A stretch of DNA of 64,000 nucleotides, from NCBI RefSeq assembly GCF_900116495.1, contig NZ_FPAY01000001.1, forward strand, positions 496,001-560,000, written 5' to 3'. This document shows positions 1-8,205 of the stretch, piece after piece. Numbering within the stretch: position 1 is the first letter of the stretch; every line of letters starts with the position of its first letter. The notes beneath the pieces were generated by a model. It was not told where the DNA came from and did not search any database. It worked only from the letters and a program-made list of their open reading frames with translations. The translations under genes and the position numbers were made by a program. This DNA comes from Arthrobacter sp. ov118. GTDB lineage: Bacteria; Actinomycetota; Actinomycetes; Actinomycetales; Micrococcaceae.

Positions 1-2
1 AC

Positions 3-125
3 CAGCACGGCGGCGTCCATTTCGACCTTGTGACCAAACATGAATGCGGCCAGCGCTGTTCGGACGACGGCCCCTGCGCCGCTTCGCCCGCTGATACCCA
101 AGTCCCCGCAAAGAACCAGGAGTAG
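3..125 (+). CDS. 3' end of an unrecognised gene (partial)
   Basis: An open frame runs in from the window edge and stops with TAG at 123-125, three bases before the purU start. It gives about 40 residues with a cysteine-rich stretch (HECGQRCSDDGPC) near the end. The spacing places it in one operon with purU, and the purU ribosome binding site (AGGAG) lies inside its last codons. In related Arthrobacter clusters folate and sarcosine genes sit here, but too little is visible to name it. Confidence 0.5.
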   Translation, partial: QHGGVHFDLVTKHECGQRCSDDGPCAASPADTQVPAKNQE

Positions 126-128
126 ACC

Positions 129-1058
129 ATGACCACAGTCCTCGAGGGCCGCCCCACCGGTAACGCGACGGCGGAAGCCGGCGCGGTCCCCAGCGTCCGC
201 AGTACTGGCACCGCACAGTACGTCCTCACCCTTGCGTGCCCGGAGCGCCCCGGAATCGTCCGGGCCATCACCGCATTCCTCGCTGATCGCGGCTTCGACA
301 TCGTTGAACACCAGCAGTTCGATGATCACATGAGCGGCAAGCTCTACCTGCGCACGGCCTTCACTCCGGGAGACAAGGAAGTTTCCGCGGAAGGCCTCAG
401 TGCGGAGTTCGCAGCCATTGCCGATGAATTCGACATGGATTTCCGCATCCACGACGGCCGCCCGCAGCGGCTGCTGGTCATGGTGTCGAAGTTCGGCCAC
501 TGCCTGAACGATCTCATCTTCCGCTGGCGGGCCGGCAGTCTGGGTGCGGAGATCGCCGTCGTGGTTTCCAACCACGAGGACCTCCGGGCCATGGCCGAGG
601 CGGCCGGCCTCCCGTTCATCCACGTGCCGGTGACGGCCGGCACCAAGCCGGAAGCCGAGGCCCGCCTGCTCGAGCTGGTGGCCGAATACCAGGCCGACCT
701 CGTGGTGCTGGCGCGCTACATGCAGGTGCTGTCCAATGACCTGTGCAGGGAACTTCGCGGCCGGGCCATCAACATCCATCACTCGTTCCTGCCCGGCTTC
801 AAGGGTGCCAAGCCGTACCACCAGGCCTACGACCGCGGAGTAAAGCTGGTCGGCGCCACCGCCCACTATGTCACCGCGGACCTCGACGAGGGACCCATCA
901 TCGAGCAGGAGGTCTTCCGGGTGGACCACGCCCTGGACCCGGACGCGCTGGTGACAGTGGGCAGGGACGCGGAGACCCAGGCGCTCTCCCGCGCGGTGAA
1001 GTGGCACTGCCAGCACCGCGTCCTGCTCAACAAGACCCGCACCGTCGTATTTCGTTAA
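129..1058 (+). CDS. purU: Formyltetrahydrofolate deformylase
   Basis: This cytosolic enzyme hydrolyses 10-formyl-tetrahydrofolate to tetrahydrofolate and formate. The 309-residue product has an N-terminal ACT domain (about residues 30-110, beginning YVLTLACPERPG) and a C-terminal formyltransferase-fold domain with NIHHSFLPGFKGAKPY and DLDEGPII, which carry the Asn/His/Asp catalytic set of the family. The N-terminal extension of about 28 residues is slightly longer than usual. AGGAG lies six bases before the ATG. Dimethylglycine oxidase follows 35 bases downstream. In Arthrobacter, purU beside dimethylglycine/sarcosine oxidase genes is known, and it is thought to return folate and release C1 units as formate during glycine-betaine breakdown. 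Confidence 0.95.
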   Translation: MTTVLEGRPTGNATAEAGAVPSVRSTGTAQYVLTLACPERPGIVRAITAFLADRGFDIVEHQQFDDHMSGKLYLRTAFTPGDKEVSAEGLSAEFAAIADEFDMDFRIHDGRPQRLLVMVSKFGHCLNDLIFRWRAGSLGAEIAVVVSNHEDLRAMAEAAGLPFIHVPVTAGTKPEAEARLLELVAEYQADLVVLARYMQVLSNDLCRELRGRAINIHHSFLPGFKGAKPYHQAYDRGVKLVGATAHYVTADLDEGPIIEQEVFRVDHALDPDALVTVGRDAETQALSRAVKWHCQHRVLLNKTRTVVFR

Positions 1059-1093
1059 ATTCCCGCTAGCGCGAACCAGGAGAACCACACACC

Positions 1094-3601
1094 ATGAGCG
1101 CATCACCACGCGTCGTCATCATCGGAGCCGGCATCGTCGGCACCAACCTCGCGGATGAACTGTCCAGCAGGGGCTGGAACAACGTCACCGTCGTCGAGCA
1201 GGGCCCGCTGGAATTGGCCGGCGGCTCCACCTCGCACGCCCCCGGCCTGGTGTTCCAGAACAATCCGTCCAAGACCATGACGGAATTCGCCACGTACACG
1301 GTCAACAAGCTGCTCTCCCTGAGCCAGGACGGCCAGTCCTGCTTCAACCAGGTGGGCGGCCTGGAACTGGCAACCACTGCCGAGCGCCTCGCCGACCTCA
1401 AGCGCAAGATGGGCGTGATGAGCTCCTGGGGCGTCGAAAGCCGGATCGTCGACGCCGACGAATGCGAAAAGATCTACCCGCTGCTCAACACTGGCAAGCT
1501 CACCGGCGGCCGCGAGGTCCTGGGCGGCCTGCTCATCCCCACCGACGGGCTGGCCCTGGCTGCCCGTGCCGTGCAGTTGCTGATCGAGCGCTCCCGCGAG
1601 CGCGGCGTGACCTTCCGCGGCTCCACCACCGTCACCGGCATCTCCCAGTGGGGCGGTCAGGTCACCGGCGTCGAGACCTCCTCCGGCGTGATTCCCGCCG
1701 ACATCGTGGTCTCGTGCGCAGGCTTCTGGGGCCGTGAGCTCGGGAAGATGATTGGCCTCGAGGTTCCGCTGCTGCCGCTGGCCCACCAGTACGTCAAGTC
1801 CACTCCCCTGCCCGAACTCAAGGGCGTGAACGAACTTCCCGACGGCGCCGAGAAGCCTATCCTCCGATACCAGGACAAGGACCTGTACTACCGCGAATGG
1901 GGCGAGCGCATCGGCATCGGCAGCTACGCCCACCGCCCGATGCCGGTGGACATGTCCGCCCTGCCGAAGGTGGCCGCTGAGGAGATGTCCGACCACCGCA
2001 TGCCTTCGCGCCTGGACTTCACCCTGGAAGACTTCGTGCCCGCGTGGGAAGACAGCCAGGACCTGCTGCCGGCACTGCGCAGCGCCGCGATCGAGGACGG
2101 CTTCAACGGCATCTTCTCCTTCACGCCCGACGGCGGCCCCCTGATCGGCGAAGCCCCTGACCTCTCCGGCTTCTTCGTTGCCGAGGCCGTGTGGGTGACG
2201 CACTCCGCAGGTGTGGCCAAGGCCGTGGCGGAGCTGCTCATCGAGGGCCGTTCCCGCACCGACCTGCATGGCACCGAGCTCACCCGCTTCGAGAAGGTGC
2301 AGACGTCCGACGACTACGTCAGCGAGACCTCGCAGCAGAACTTCGTGGAGATCTACGACGTCCTGCACCCTCTGCAGCCCAAGGAGTCCCCGCGGGACCT
2401 GCGCGTCAGCCCGTTCAACGTCAGGCAGAAGGAACTCGGCGCCTTCTTCCTCGAGTCCGCCGCCTGGGAGCGCCCGCACTGGTTCGAGGCCAACCGCGCG
2501 CTGCTGGACGAACTGCCCGCCGAATGGCAGGCGCCGGAACGCGAGCCCTGGGCGGCCATGTTCTCCTCCCCCATCTCCGCGGCCGAAGCGTGGAAGACGC
2601 GTACCGCCGTCGCGCTTTACGACATGACGCCGCTGAAGCGGCTGGCCGTCAACGGACCCGGCGCCCAGGCGCTGCTGCACCGGCTGAGCACCGGCAACAT
2701 CGCCAAGAAGCCCGGCGCCGTCACCTACTGCCTGCTGCTGGAGCACGACGGCGGCATCCGCAGTGACGTGACCGTCGCCCGGCTCGGGGAGGAGGACTTC
2801 CAGCTCGGTGTGAACAGCAACGTGGACTTCGACTACCTGCGCGTTGAGGCCCGGAAGCAGTCGGCCGCCGATCCCGCGCAGTGGGTGCACGTCGCCGACA
2901 TCACGGGCAGCACCTGCTGCATCGGCCTGTGGGGACCGCTGGCCCGCGAAGTCATCGGCAAGGTCAGCGCTGACGATCTCACCAACGACGGCCTGAAGTA
3001 CTTCCGCACCAAGGAAATTTCGGTGGGCGGCATCCCCGTCACGGCCATGCGGCTGTCCTACGTGGGTGAACTCGGCTGGGAGCTGTACACCACCGCCGAA
3101 TACGGACTCAAGCTCTGGGACCTGCTCTTCGAGGCGGGCCAGGAGCACGGCATCATCGCCGCCGGCCGCGGTGCCTTCAACAGCCTGCGCCTGGAGAAGG
3201 GCTACCGCCTCTGGGGCACGGACATGACCACCGAGCACCACCCGTACCAGTCCGGCCTCGGCTTCTCGGTGGCCAAGGACAAGGAAGGCTACGTCGGGGC
3301 GGGCGCTCTGGTGGCCCGCAAGGAACAGCCCGCCGAGAAGGTACTGCGCTGCCTGACGGTCGACGACGGCACGTCCATCGTGCTGGGCAAGGAACCGGTG
3401 TACGTGGGCGGCGAGGCGTCCGGCTACGTCACCAGCGCGGCGTACGGCTATTCGATCCGCAAGCCGATCGCCTACGCCTGGCTGCCCGCAGCCGTTTCCG
3501 AGGGCGACGCCGTGGAGATCGAGTACTTCGGCCGCCGGGTGGCCGCCACGGTCACTGCGGAGCCCCTGTTCGACCCGGGCATGGAGCGCCTCCGCGGCTG
3601 A
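1094..3601 (+). CDS. dmg: Dimethylglycine oxidase (FAD/folate, GcvT fusion)
   Basis: The product oxidises N,N-dimethylglycine to sarcosine, reducing oxygen to peroxide, and can pass the released methylene group to tetrahydrofolate. Its 835 residues match the length of Arthrobacter globiformis dimethylglycine oxidase. The N-terminal half is a DAO-type FAD domain with the dinucleotide motif GAGIVG near residue 11. His48 in STSHAPG is the position of the covalent FAD histidine in this family. The C-terminal half (from about residue 430) is a GcvT/aminomethyltransferase fold that binds folate. AGGAGA precedes the ATG. It follows purU closely, so the two are probably cotranscribed. The gene ends 17 bases before the left arm of a terminator now split by an insertion sequence. 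Close family alternatives are sarcosine dehydrogenases, but the overall resemblance favours dimethylglycine oxidase. Confidence 0.9.
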   Translation: MSASPRVVIIGAGIVGTNLADELSSRGWNNVTVVEQGPLELAGGSTSHAPGLVFQNNPSKTMTEFATYTVNKLLSLSQDGQSCFNQVGGLELATTAERLADLKRKMGVMSSWGVESRIVDADECEKIYPLLNTGKLTGGREVLGGLLIPTDGLALAARAVQLLIERSRERGVTFRGSTTVTGISQWGGQVTGVETSSGVIPADIVVSCAGFWGRELGKMIGLEVPLLPLAHQYVKSTPLPELKGVNELPDGAEKPILRYQDKDLYYREWGERIGIGSYAHRPMPVDMSALPKVAAEEMSDHRMPSRLDFTLEDFVPAWEDSQDLLPALRSAAIEDGFNGIFSFTPDGGPLIGEAPDLSGFFVAEAVWVTHSAGVAKAVAELLIEGRSRTDLHGTELTRFEKVQTSDDYVSETSQQNFVEIYDVLHPLQPKESPRDLRVSPFNVRQKELGAFFLESAAWERPHWFEANRALLDELPAEWQAPEREPWAAMFSSPISAAEAWKTRTAVALYDMTPLKRLAVNGPGAQALLHRLSTGNIAKKPGAVTYCLLLEHDGGIRSDVTVARLGEEDFQLGVNSNVDFDYLRVEARKQSAADPAQWVHVADITGSTCCIGLWGPLAREVIGKVSADDLTNDGLKYFRTKEISVGGIPVTAMRLSYVGELGWELYTTAEYGLKLWDLLFEAGQEHGIIAAGRGAFNSLRLEKGYRLWGTDMTTEHHPYQSGLGFSVAKDKEGYVGAGALVARKEQPAEKVLRCLTVDDGTSIVLGKEPVYVGGEASGYVTSAAYGYSIRKPIAYAWLPAAVSEGDAVEIEYFGRRVAATVTAEPLFDPGMERLRG

Positions 3602-3618
3602 CCGTCCAGCCACCCGTG

Positions 3619-3637
3619 ACAGAACGGCCCCGCTTCC
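3619..3637 (+). terminator. Left arm of a bidirectional terminator split by an IS
   Basis: ACAGAACGGCCCCGCTTCC here is the exact reverse complement of 5084-5102. If the IS and one copy of its 3-bp target duplication are removed, the two arms form a perfect 19-bp hairpin closed by a GAAA tetraloop. It lies between two convergent genes (dmg on + and the formate dehydrogenase on -), so it originally served as a shared terminator. Confidence 0.75.
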
Positions 3638-3702
3638 GAAAGTGAACTGCTCCCCGGAAGTTGGACTGAGAAATTCAGTTCCGACTCCCGGGGAGCAGTT
3701 TT

Positions 3703-4191
3703 ATGTGTGCAAGCAGGTCGTTATCGGAGAATCAGCGCGAGACCGCTGTAGCGTGGTTTGAGAAGGGCCTTGCTGACACGGCGACTGCCAGGTTGCTGGG
3801 CGTGTCTCGCTGGCCGATCAGAAAACTGTATCGGCGGTGGAGGATTCATGGTCAAGGAGCGCTGGTGACTAAGCCGACGAAACAGTCGTACTCGTTCGAC
3901 TTCAAGCTCGCGTTGGTGATGCGGTTCATATCGGGCGAGGCCGCGTCAGATCTCGCTGCCGAGGCTGGGTTGTCTTCTCCGGATCTGGTGAAAACGTGGG
4001 CTCGCGTGTATCGCCGCGATGGTGCTGACGCGTTGCGCCCGAAGACCAAAGGCAGGCCTCGGAAGCCGGACAGCCCACCTCCTACGGAAACATCAGAGTT
4101 AGAGCGGTTGCGGCGGGAGAACGAGCGCTTGCGGGCGGAAGTTGCCTACCTGGGAAAATTGCGGGCCTTGAGGGCTCAAAAACAACGGTGA
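3703..4191 (+). CDS. IS3 transposase OrfA (helix-turn-helix protein)
   Basis: This 162-residue protein binds the ends of the insertion sequence. It has two helix-turn-helix segments, one near residues 5-45 (ATARLLGVSRWPIRKLYRRW) and one near residues 65-105 (DLAAEAGLSSPDLVKTWARV). A leucine-zipper-like stretch (ELERLRRENERLRAEVAYL) follows near the C-terminus. This two-HTH layout resembles IS150-type OrfA proteins. The frame ends in TGA at 4189-4191, overlapping the GTG start of OrfB by four bases. OrfB is in the -1 frame relative to OrfA, so it may be made by re-initiation or as an OrfAB frameshift product. The A-rich run at 4178-4182 is a possible but poor slippery site. Confidence 0.9.
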   Translation: MCASRSLSENQRETAVAWFEKGLADTATARLLGVSRWPIRKLYRRWRIHGQGALVTKPTKQSYSFDFKLALVMRFISGEAASDLAAEAGLSSPDLVKTWARVYRRDGADALRPKTKGRPRKPDSPPPTETSELERLRRENERLRAEVAYLGKLRALRAQKQR

Positions 4192-5042
4192 AGGTCCAGG
4201 CCCTCATCGCCCTCAAGGCTGACTTCCCGCTTCCGGTTCTTCTGCAGGTCTCAGGTCTTGCCCGGTCAACGTTTTTCTATCACCAGGCCCGCCTTCAGGC
4301 CCCTGACCCGCAAGAGGAACTCAAGTCCTCCATCACGGACATCTTCAAGAAGAACCATGGCCGGTACGGGCACCGCCGCGTGCACAGGGAACTGTTCAAC
4401 CAGGGCTGGACAATCGCGAAGAAGACCGTGCTGAAGCTGATGCGGGGACTCGGGCTGCTCTGCAAGGTCCGGCGGAGGAAACGCTACAACTCCTACAAAG
4501 GCGAGCAAGGCACGACTGCACCGAACCTGCTGAACCGGGAGTTCGACGCCGCTGCCCCGAACCAGAAGTGGGTCACTGACGTGACAGAGTTCAGCGTCGG
4601 AGACCGCAAGCTCTACCTCTCCCCGGTCATGGACCTCTTCGACCGGCAGATCATCTCCCACACCATCGGCACATCCCCGAACCTGGCTCTGACCAACACT
4701 TCGTTGCGTGAAGCCCTGACCTGTCTGGAGCCCGGTCAGCAGCCGCTCGTGCATTCGGACCAAGGCTTCCAATACCGCCACGGCTCGTGGCGGAGCCTCC
4801 TCGAGGGCGCCGGCGCAGTCCAGTCAATGTCCCGCAAGGGCAACTGCTACGACAACGCTGTGATGGAGAATTTCTTTGGCCACCTCAAGGAAGAGCTCTT
4901 CCACCACGTCAGGTTCCTCAGCACCGATGCACTCGAAGCAGCGCTGCACGAGTACATCCGTTGGTACAACAACGAAAGGATCTCGACAAAGCTCGAGGGC
5001 CTGAGCCCGGTGCAATACCGAACTCAGGCCCTCGCGGCCTAG
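4188..5042 (+). CDS. IS3 transposase OrfB (DDE integrase)
   Basis: This is the 284-residue catalytic subunit of the insertion sequence. It has an N-terminal HTH_21-type region (NHGRYGHRRVHREL) and an rve integrase core. The acidic triad is visible as D131 (WVTDVTEF), D191 (HSDQGFQY) and E227 (MENFFGHLKEE), giving the DD(35)E spacing of the IS3 family. The C-terminal WYNNERI segment is also typical. No stop or frameshift is seen, so the element looks capable of encoding active transposase. The start is taken as GTG at 4188. A fused OrfAB could begin earlier. Confidence 0.93.
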   Translation: MKVQALIALKADFPLPVLLQVSGLARSTFFYHQARLQAPDPQEELKSSITDIFKKNHGRYGHRRVHRELFNQGWTIAKKTVLKLMRGLGLLCKVRRRKRYNSYKGEQGTTAPNLLNREFDAAAPNQKWVTDVTEFSVGDRKLYLSPVMDLFDRQIISHTIGTSPNLALTNTSLREALTCLEPGQQPLVHSDQGFQYRHGSWRSLLEGAGAVQSMSRKGNCYDNAVMENFFGHLKEELFHHVRFLSTDALEAALHEYIRWYNNERISTKLEGLSPVQYRTQALAA

Positions 5043-5083
5043 GCTTTATCTAAACCAGTCCAACTTCCGGGGACCAATTCAAA

Positions 5084-5102
5084 GGAAGCGGGGCCGTTCT
5101 GT
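5084..5102 (-). terminator. Right arm of the IS-split terminator
   Basis: GGAAGCGGGGCCGTTCTGT pairs with 3619-3637 and ends 12 bases from the stop codon of the formate dehydrogenase gene. After the insertion the two arms are over 1.4 kb apart, so the formate dehydrogenase transcript would now read into the IS before meeting the other arm. Confidence 0.7.
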
Positions 5103-5113
5103 TGGGAACGCCT

Positions 5114-7474
5114 TTAGCGCGCAGCGGCCGCCTCGGGAGTCGCTGCCTCGCCGGCCGCGGCGGACGCTGCCCCGGCGGCGTGCGGCTCGAAGCGGACGAA
5201 CATGGCCTTGAAGCCGGGCGTGTTGGATACCCGGGCCACGTTTTCCTTGTGGACCAGGGCGTTGGCCTCGGGGAAATACGCCGCGGCGCAGCCCTTGGCC
5301 GTCGGGTAGGCCACCAGCCGGAACTTCTCGGCCCGCCGGTCCGCGCCCTGGAAGGTGCTGACCACATCGACCAGATCCCGGTCCTGGTAGCCCTGCTCAG
5401 CCAGGTCCTCCGGGTGCACCAGAATGACCCGGCGGCCGTCGGAGATCCCGCGGTACCGGTCATCGAGGCCGTAGAACGTGGTGTTGTACTGGTCGTGGCT
5501 GCGCATGGTCTGCAGGACCAGGTGCCCGGCCGGCGGCGTCAGGTACTCGAGGGGGCTGACCGTGAACCGGCCGCGTCCGATGTCCGTCGCAAACGACCGC
5601 GTGTCCCGGGGCGGATTGGGCAGCACAAAACCGTTCTTCGTCCGGACCCTGGCGTTGAAGTCCTCGAACCCCGGAAGGACCCGGGCGATGTGGTCCCGGA
5701 CGACGTCGTAGTCCTCGGCCATGGCCTTCCAGTCCACCGGATGGCCGGGGCCGAACGTGGCTTCGGCCATCCTGGCCACGATGACCGGCTCGGCAAGGAG
5801 GTGCTCAGACACCGGCTGCAGCCTGCCCTGGGTCGAGTGGACCACGGACATCGAGTCCTCCACGGACAGGAACTGGGCGCCCTTCGGGTGCTTGTCGTCC
5901 TTGTCCGTGCGGCCCAGCGTGGGAAGGATCAGCGAGGTGCGGCCGTGCACCACGTGGGACCGGTTGGGCTTGGTGGAGATGTGCACGGTCAGTCCGATCC
6001 GCTGCATCCCGGCTTCGAGGGTCTCCGTGTCCGAGCACGCCAGTGAGAAGTTGCCGCCCATGGACACAAAGACGTCCACCTCGTCGCGCTCGAACGCCTC
6101 CATGGATTCGACGGCGTCGTGGCCGTGGTGCCGGGGCGAGGCGATGCCGAACTCGTTGTCCAGCGCCGCCAGCAGCCATTCCTTGGGCTTTTCCCAGATG
6201 CCCATGGTCCGGTCGCCCTGGACGTTGGAGTGTCCGCGCACCGGGCAGGCGCCAGCGCCGGGCTTGCCGAAGTTGCCCTGCAGCAGCAGGACGTTGACCA
6301 TTTCCTTGATGGTGTCCACGGAGTGCGGCTGCTGGGTGACGCCCAGCGCCCAGCAGAAGATGCTGGCCTTGGACGCCAGCAGCATCGCGGCGACGTCCTC
6401 GATCTGCTGCCGGGCCAGGCCGGTGGCGCGCTCCGTCTCTTCCCAGTCCAGTTCCCGGCGGGCCTCCCGGTAGGCGGCGAAGCCGTCGGTCTGCGCCTCG
6501 ATGAAGGCATGGTCGACGACGGTCCCCGGGTTTTGCTCCTCGGCCGCCAGCAGCAGGTGGCCGAGCGCCTGGAACAGGGCCAGGTCGCCGCCCACCTTGA
6601 TCTGGAGGTACTCGTCGGCCAGCGGCGTGCCGCCGCCCACCACGCCGGAGACTGTTTGCGGGTCGCGGAAGTTGAACAGGCCGGCCTCGGGCAGCGGATT
6701 CACCGCCACCACCTTGCCGCCCTTGTCCTTGCACTCCTTCAAAGCGGACAGCATCCGGGGATGGTTGGTGCCGGGGTTCTGCCCCACGACGAAGATCAGT
6801 TCTGCGTCGTGGATGTCGTCCAGTGACACCGTGCCCTTGCCGATGCCGATGGTCGGGTTCAACGCGGAACCGGAGGACTCGTGGCACATGTTGGAACAGT
6901 CCGGCAGGTTGTTGGTGCCTACGGACCGGGCGAAGAGCTGGTACATGAACGCGGTCTCATTGGCCGTGCGGCCCGAGGTGTAGAAAACGCAGCGGTCGGG
7001 CGTGCTCGCCCGGATGTGCTCGCCGATGAGGTCGAAGGCGTCCGCCCAGGAGATCGGCGAGTAGTGTGTCTCCCCCTCCCGGATCACCACCGGTTCGCTG
7101 AGCCTGCCCTGGTTGCCCAGCCAGTACTCAGTCTTTTCCGACAGCTCCGCGATGGAATGCTTCGCCCAGAATTCCGCCCCGACCGTCCGAAGGGTGTTCT
7201 CCTCGGCCACAGCCTTGGCGCCGTTCTCACAGAACTCGGCGGTCTTGCGTTTCTTGTCCGACTCCGGCCAGGCGCAGCCGGGGCAGTCGAAGCCGCCGCG
7301 CTGGTTCAGCCTGAGCAGCGAATGCGCCGTACGGGTGACGCCTGCCTGCGCCACGGCGCGTTCCAGCGCCACCATCACGGCCTTGACGCCGGCGGCTTCG
7401 GTCTTCGGCTTGTGGACCGCCAGTTCGTCCTCGTTGATGTCCGCGACAGGGGCGGGCTGTTTCCCGAACTTCAT
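5114..7474 (-). CDS. FdhF/YdeP-type molybdopterin oxidoreductase, probable formate dehydrogenase
   Basis: This 786-residue protein belongs to the stand-alone FdhF-like family of bis-MGD molybdenum enzymes. A [4Fe-4S] motif lies near residues 62-82 (FDCPGCAW followed by EFCENG). A cysteine in SNMCHESSG (about residue 195) is the probable molybdenum ligand region, so no selenocysteine is needed. The C-terminal molydopterin-binding domain starts near residue 650. There is no signal peptide or twin-arginine motif, so it should be cytoplasmic. The ATG is preceded by AGGAAAG. The gene lies downstream of the mycothiol formaldehyde dehydrogenase and MBL genes, which fits oxidation of the formate they produce. 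Formate as substrate is an inference from context; other members have acid-resistance roles or unknown substrates. Confidence 0.8.
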   Translation of the reverse strand: MKFGKQPAPVADINEDELAVHKPKTEAAGVKAVMVALERAVAQAGVTRTAHSLLRLNQRGGFDCPGCAWPESDKKRKTAEFCENGAKAVAEENTLRTVGAEFWAKHSIAELSEKTEYWLGNQGRLSEPVVIREGETHYSPISWADAFDLIGEHIRASTPDRCVFYTSGRTANETAFMYQLFARSVGTNNLPDCSNMCHESSGSALNPTIGIGKGTVSLDDIHDAELIFVVGQNPGTNHPRMLSALKECKDKGGKVVAVNPLPEAGLFNFRDPQTVSGVVGGGTPLADEYLQIKVGGDLALFQALGHLLLAAEEQNPGTVVDHAFIEAQTDGFAAYREARRELDWEETERATGLARQQIEDVAAMLLASKASIFCWALGVTQQPHSVDTIKEMVNVLLLQGNFGKPGAGACPVRGHSNVQGDRTMGIWEKPKEWLLAALDNEFGIASPRHHGHDAVESMEAFERDEVDVFVSMGGNFSLACSDTETLEAGMQRIGLTVHISTKPNRSHVVHGRTSLILPTLGRTDKDDKHPKGAQFLSVEDSMSVVHSTQGRLQPVSEHLLAEPVIVARMAEATFGPGHPVDWKAMAEDYDVVRDHIARVLPGFEDFNARVRTKNGFVLPNPPRDTRSFATDIGRGRFTVSPLEYLTPPAGHLVLQTMRSHDQYNTTFYGLDDRYRGISDGRRVILVHPEDLAEQGYQDRDLVDVVSTFQGADRRAEKFRLVAYPTAKGCAAAYFPEANALVHKENVARVSNTPGFKAMFVRFEPHAAGAASAAAGEAATPEAAAAR

Positions 7475-7518
7475 TGTTCCAACTTTCCTAACCGCTAATA
7501 TCCAGCTTGTTCGATCGC

Positions 7519-7560
7519 CAAGTATGGCGCGCGCCAGGCTTTCCTGGCGCGCCTTACTTG
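7519..7560 (-). terminator. Hairpin terminator after the MBL hydrolase gene
   Basis: A 10-bp stem (GCGCGCCAGG at 7529-7538 with its complement at 7543-7552) has a CTTT loop. An outer pairing, CAAGTA (7519-7524) with TACTTG (7555-7560), extends it. It lies between the MBL stop at 7585 and the formate dehydrogenase start at 7474, so it probably limits readthrough between the two. Confidence 0.7.
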
Positions 7561-7584
7561 ATGGTTGTTACTTAGGAACCCCGG

Positions 7585-8205
7585 CTACTGGGACACCTTG
7601 GCCAGCGTTTCGCGTTCGGCGGCGATGGTGGTGTTGTCGCCGTGCCCGGTGCGGACCACGGTTTCCGCGGGAAGCGTGAGGAGGCGTTCGCGGATGGAGG
7701 TCAGGATGGTCGGGTAGTCACTGTAGGACCGGCCGGTGGCTCCGGGACCGCCGTTGAACAAGGTGTCCCCGGTGAACACGGTTCCCTCCTGCTCGAGGTG
7801 GAAGCAGGTGGAGCCGGGTGAGTGGCCGGGGGTGTGGATCGCCCGGAGCGTGGCGCCGCCGACCCGGAACTCGTCCCCGTCGGCGATGTCGGCATCCGGT
7901 GTGGCATCCGGGTAGACCTGTTCCCAGAGGATCTGGTCCTCGAGGTTCAGGTGGATCGGGGCGCCGACGGCGTGGGCGACCTCGCGGGCGGCGCCGATGT
8001 GGTCGTTGTGCGCGTGGGTGAGCAGAATGGCCAGGACCTTCCTGCCCCGCACGCCGCTGATGATCGCGGCCGCGTCGTGCGGGGAGTCGATGATCACGCA
8101 TTCCTCGTCATTGCCCACGATCCAGACGTTGTTGTCCACGTCCCAGGTGCCGCCGTCGAGGGAAAACGTGCCCGAGGTGACGAGGTTCTCGATGGTGACG
8201 CTCAT
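7585..8205 (-). CDS. MBL-fold metallo-hydrolase, candidate S-formylmycothiol hydrolase
   Basis: This 206-residue protein is a glyoxalase-II-like metallo-beta-lactamase-fold hydrolase. The metal-binding motif THAHNDHIG is near residue 63. Further ligands are TPGHSPGS, FTGDTLF and the final GHGDN. Its ATG overlaps the TGA of the preceding dehydrogenase gene by four bases, so the two are translationally coupled. That tight coupling to mycothiol-dependent formaldehyde dehydrogenase suggests hydrolysis of the S-formylmycothiol product to formate and mycothiol, parallel to S-formylglutathione hydrolase in other bacteria. The metal motif is directly visible; the substrate is an inference. Confidence 0.88.
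   Translation of the reverse strand: MSVTIENLVTSGTFSLDGGTWDVDNNVWIVGNDEECVIIDSPHDAAAIISGVRGRKVLAILLTHAHNDHIGAAREVAHAVGAPIHLNLEDQILWEQVYPDATPDADIADGDEFRVGGATLRAIHTPGHSPGSTCFHLEQEGTVFTGDTLFNGGPGATGRSYSDYPTILTSIRERLLTLPAETVVRTGHGDNTTIAAERETLAKVSQ

Larger units (their letters stand above)
3643..5081 (+). mobile_element. IS3-family insertion sequence, complete, 1439 bp
   Basis: The element has 25-bp terminal inverted repeats (3643-3667 and 5057-5081) that match at 23 positions. They start with TG and end with CA, as is usual for IS3 elements. The 3-bp direct repeat AAG flanks it (3640-3642 and 5082-5084), which is the target-duplication size known for part of the IS3 family. Inside are two overlapping frames for OrfA and OrfB. 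The base composition is visibly less GC-rich than the neighbours. Both frames are intact and the ends are well matched, which suggests a fairly recent insertion. Confidence 0.93.

Noticed and set aside
1103..3613. A very long minus-strand open frame opposite dimethylglycine oxidase
   Set aside because: It mirrors the real gene in a high-GC codon pattern and shows no domain or motif. Similar long frames opposite the aldehyde dehydrogenase (12986-14944), fprA copy 1 (16510-18618), cysI (48508-50160) and menD (61661-63469) were rejected for the same reason.
4177..4188. A programmed -1 frameshift site in the IS3 element
   Set aside because: OrfB is in the -1 frame and an A5C run is present, but it is not a good slippery heptamer in the OrfA frame; re-initiation at the GTGA overlap is equally likely.
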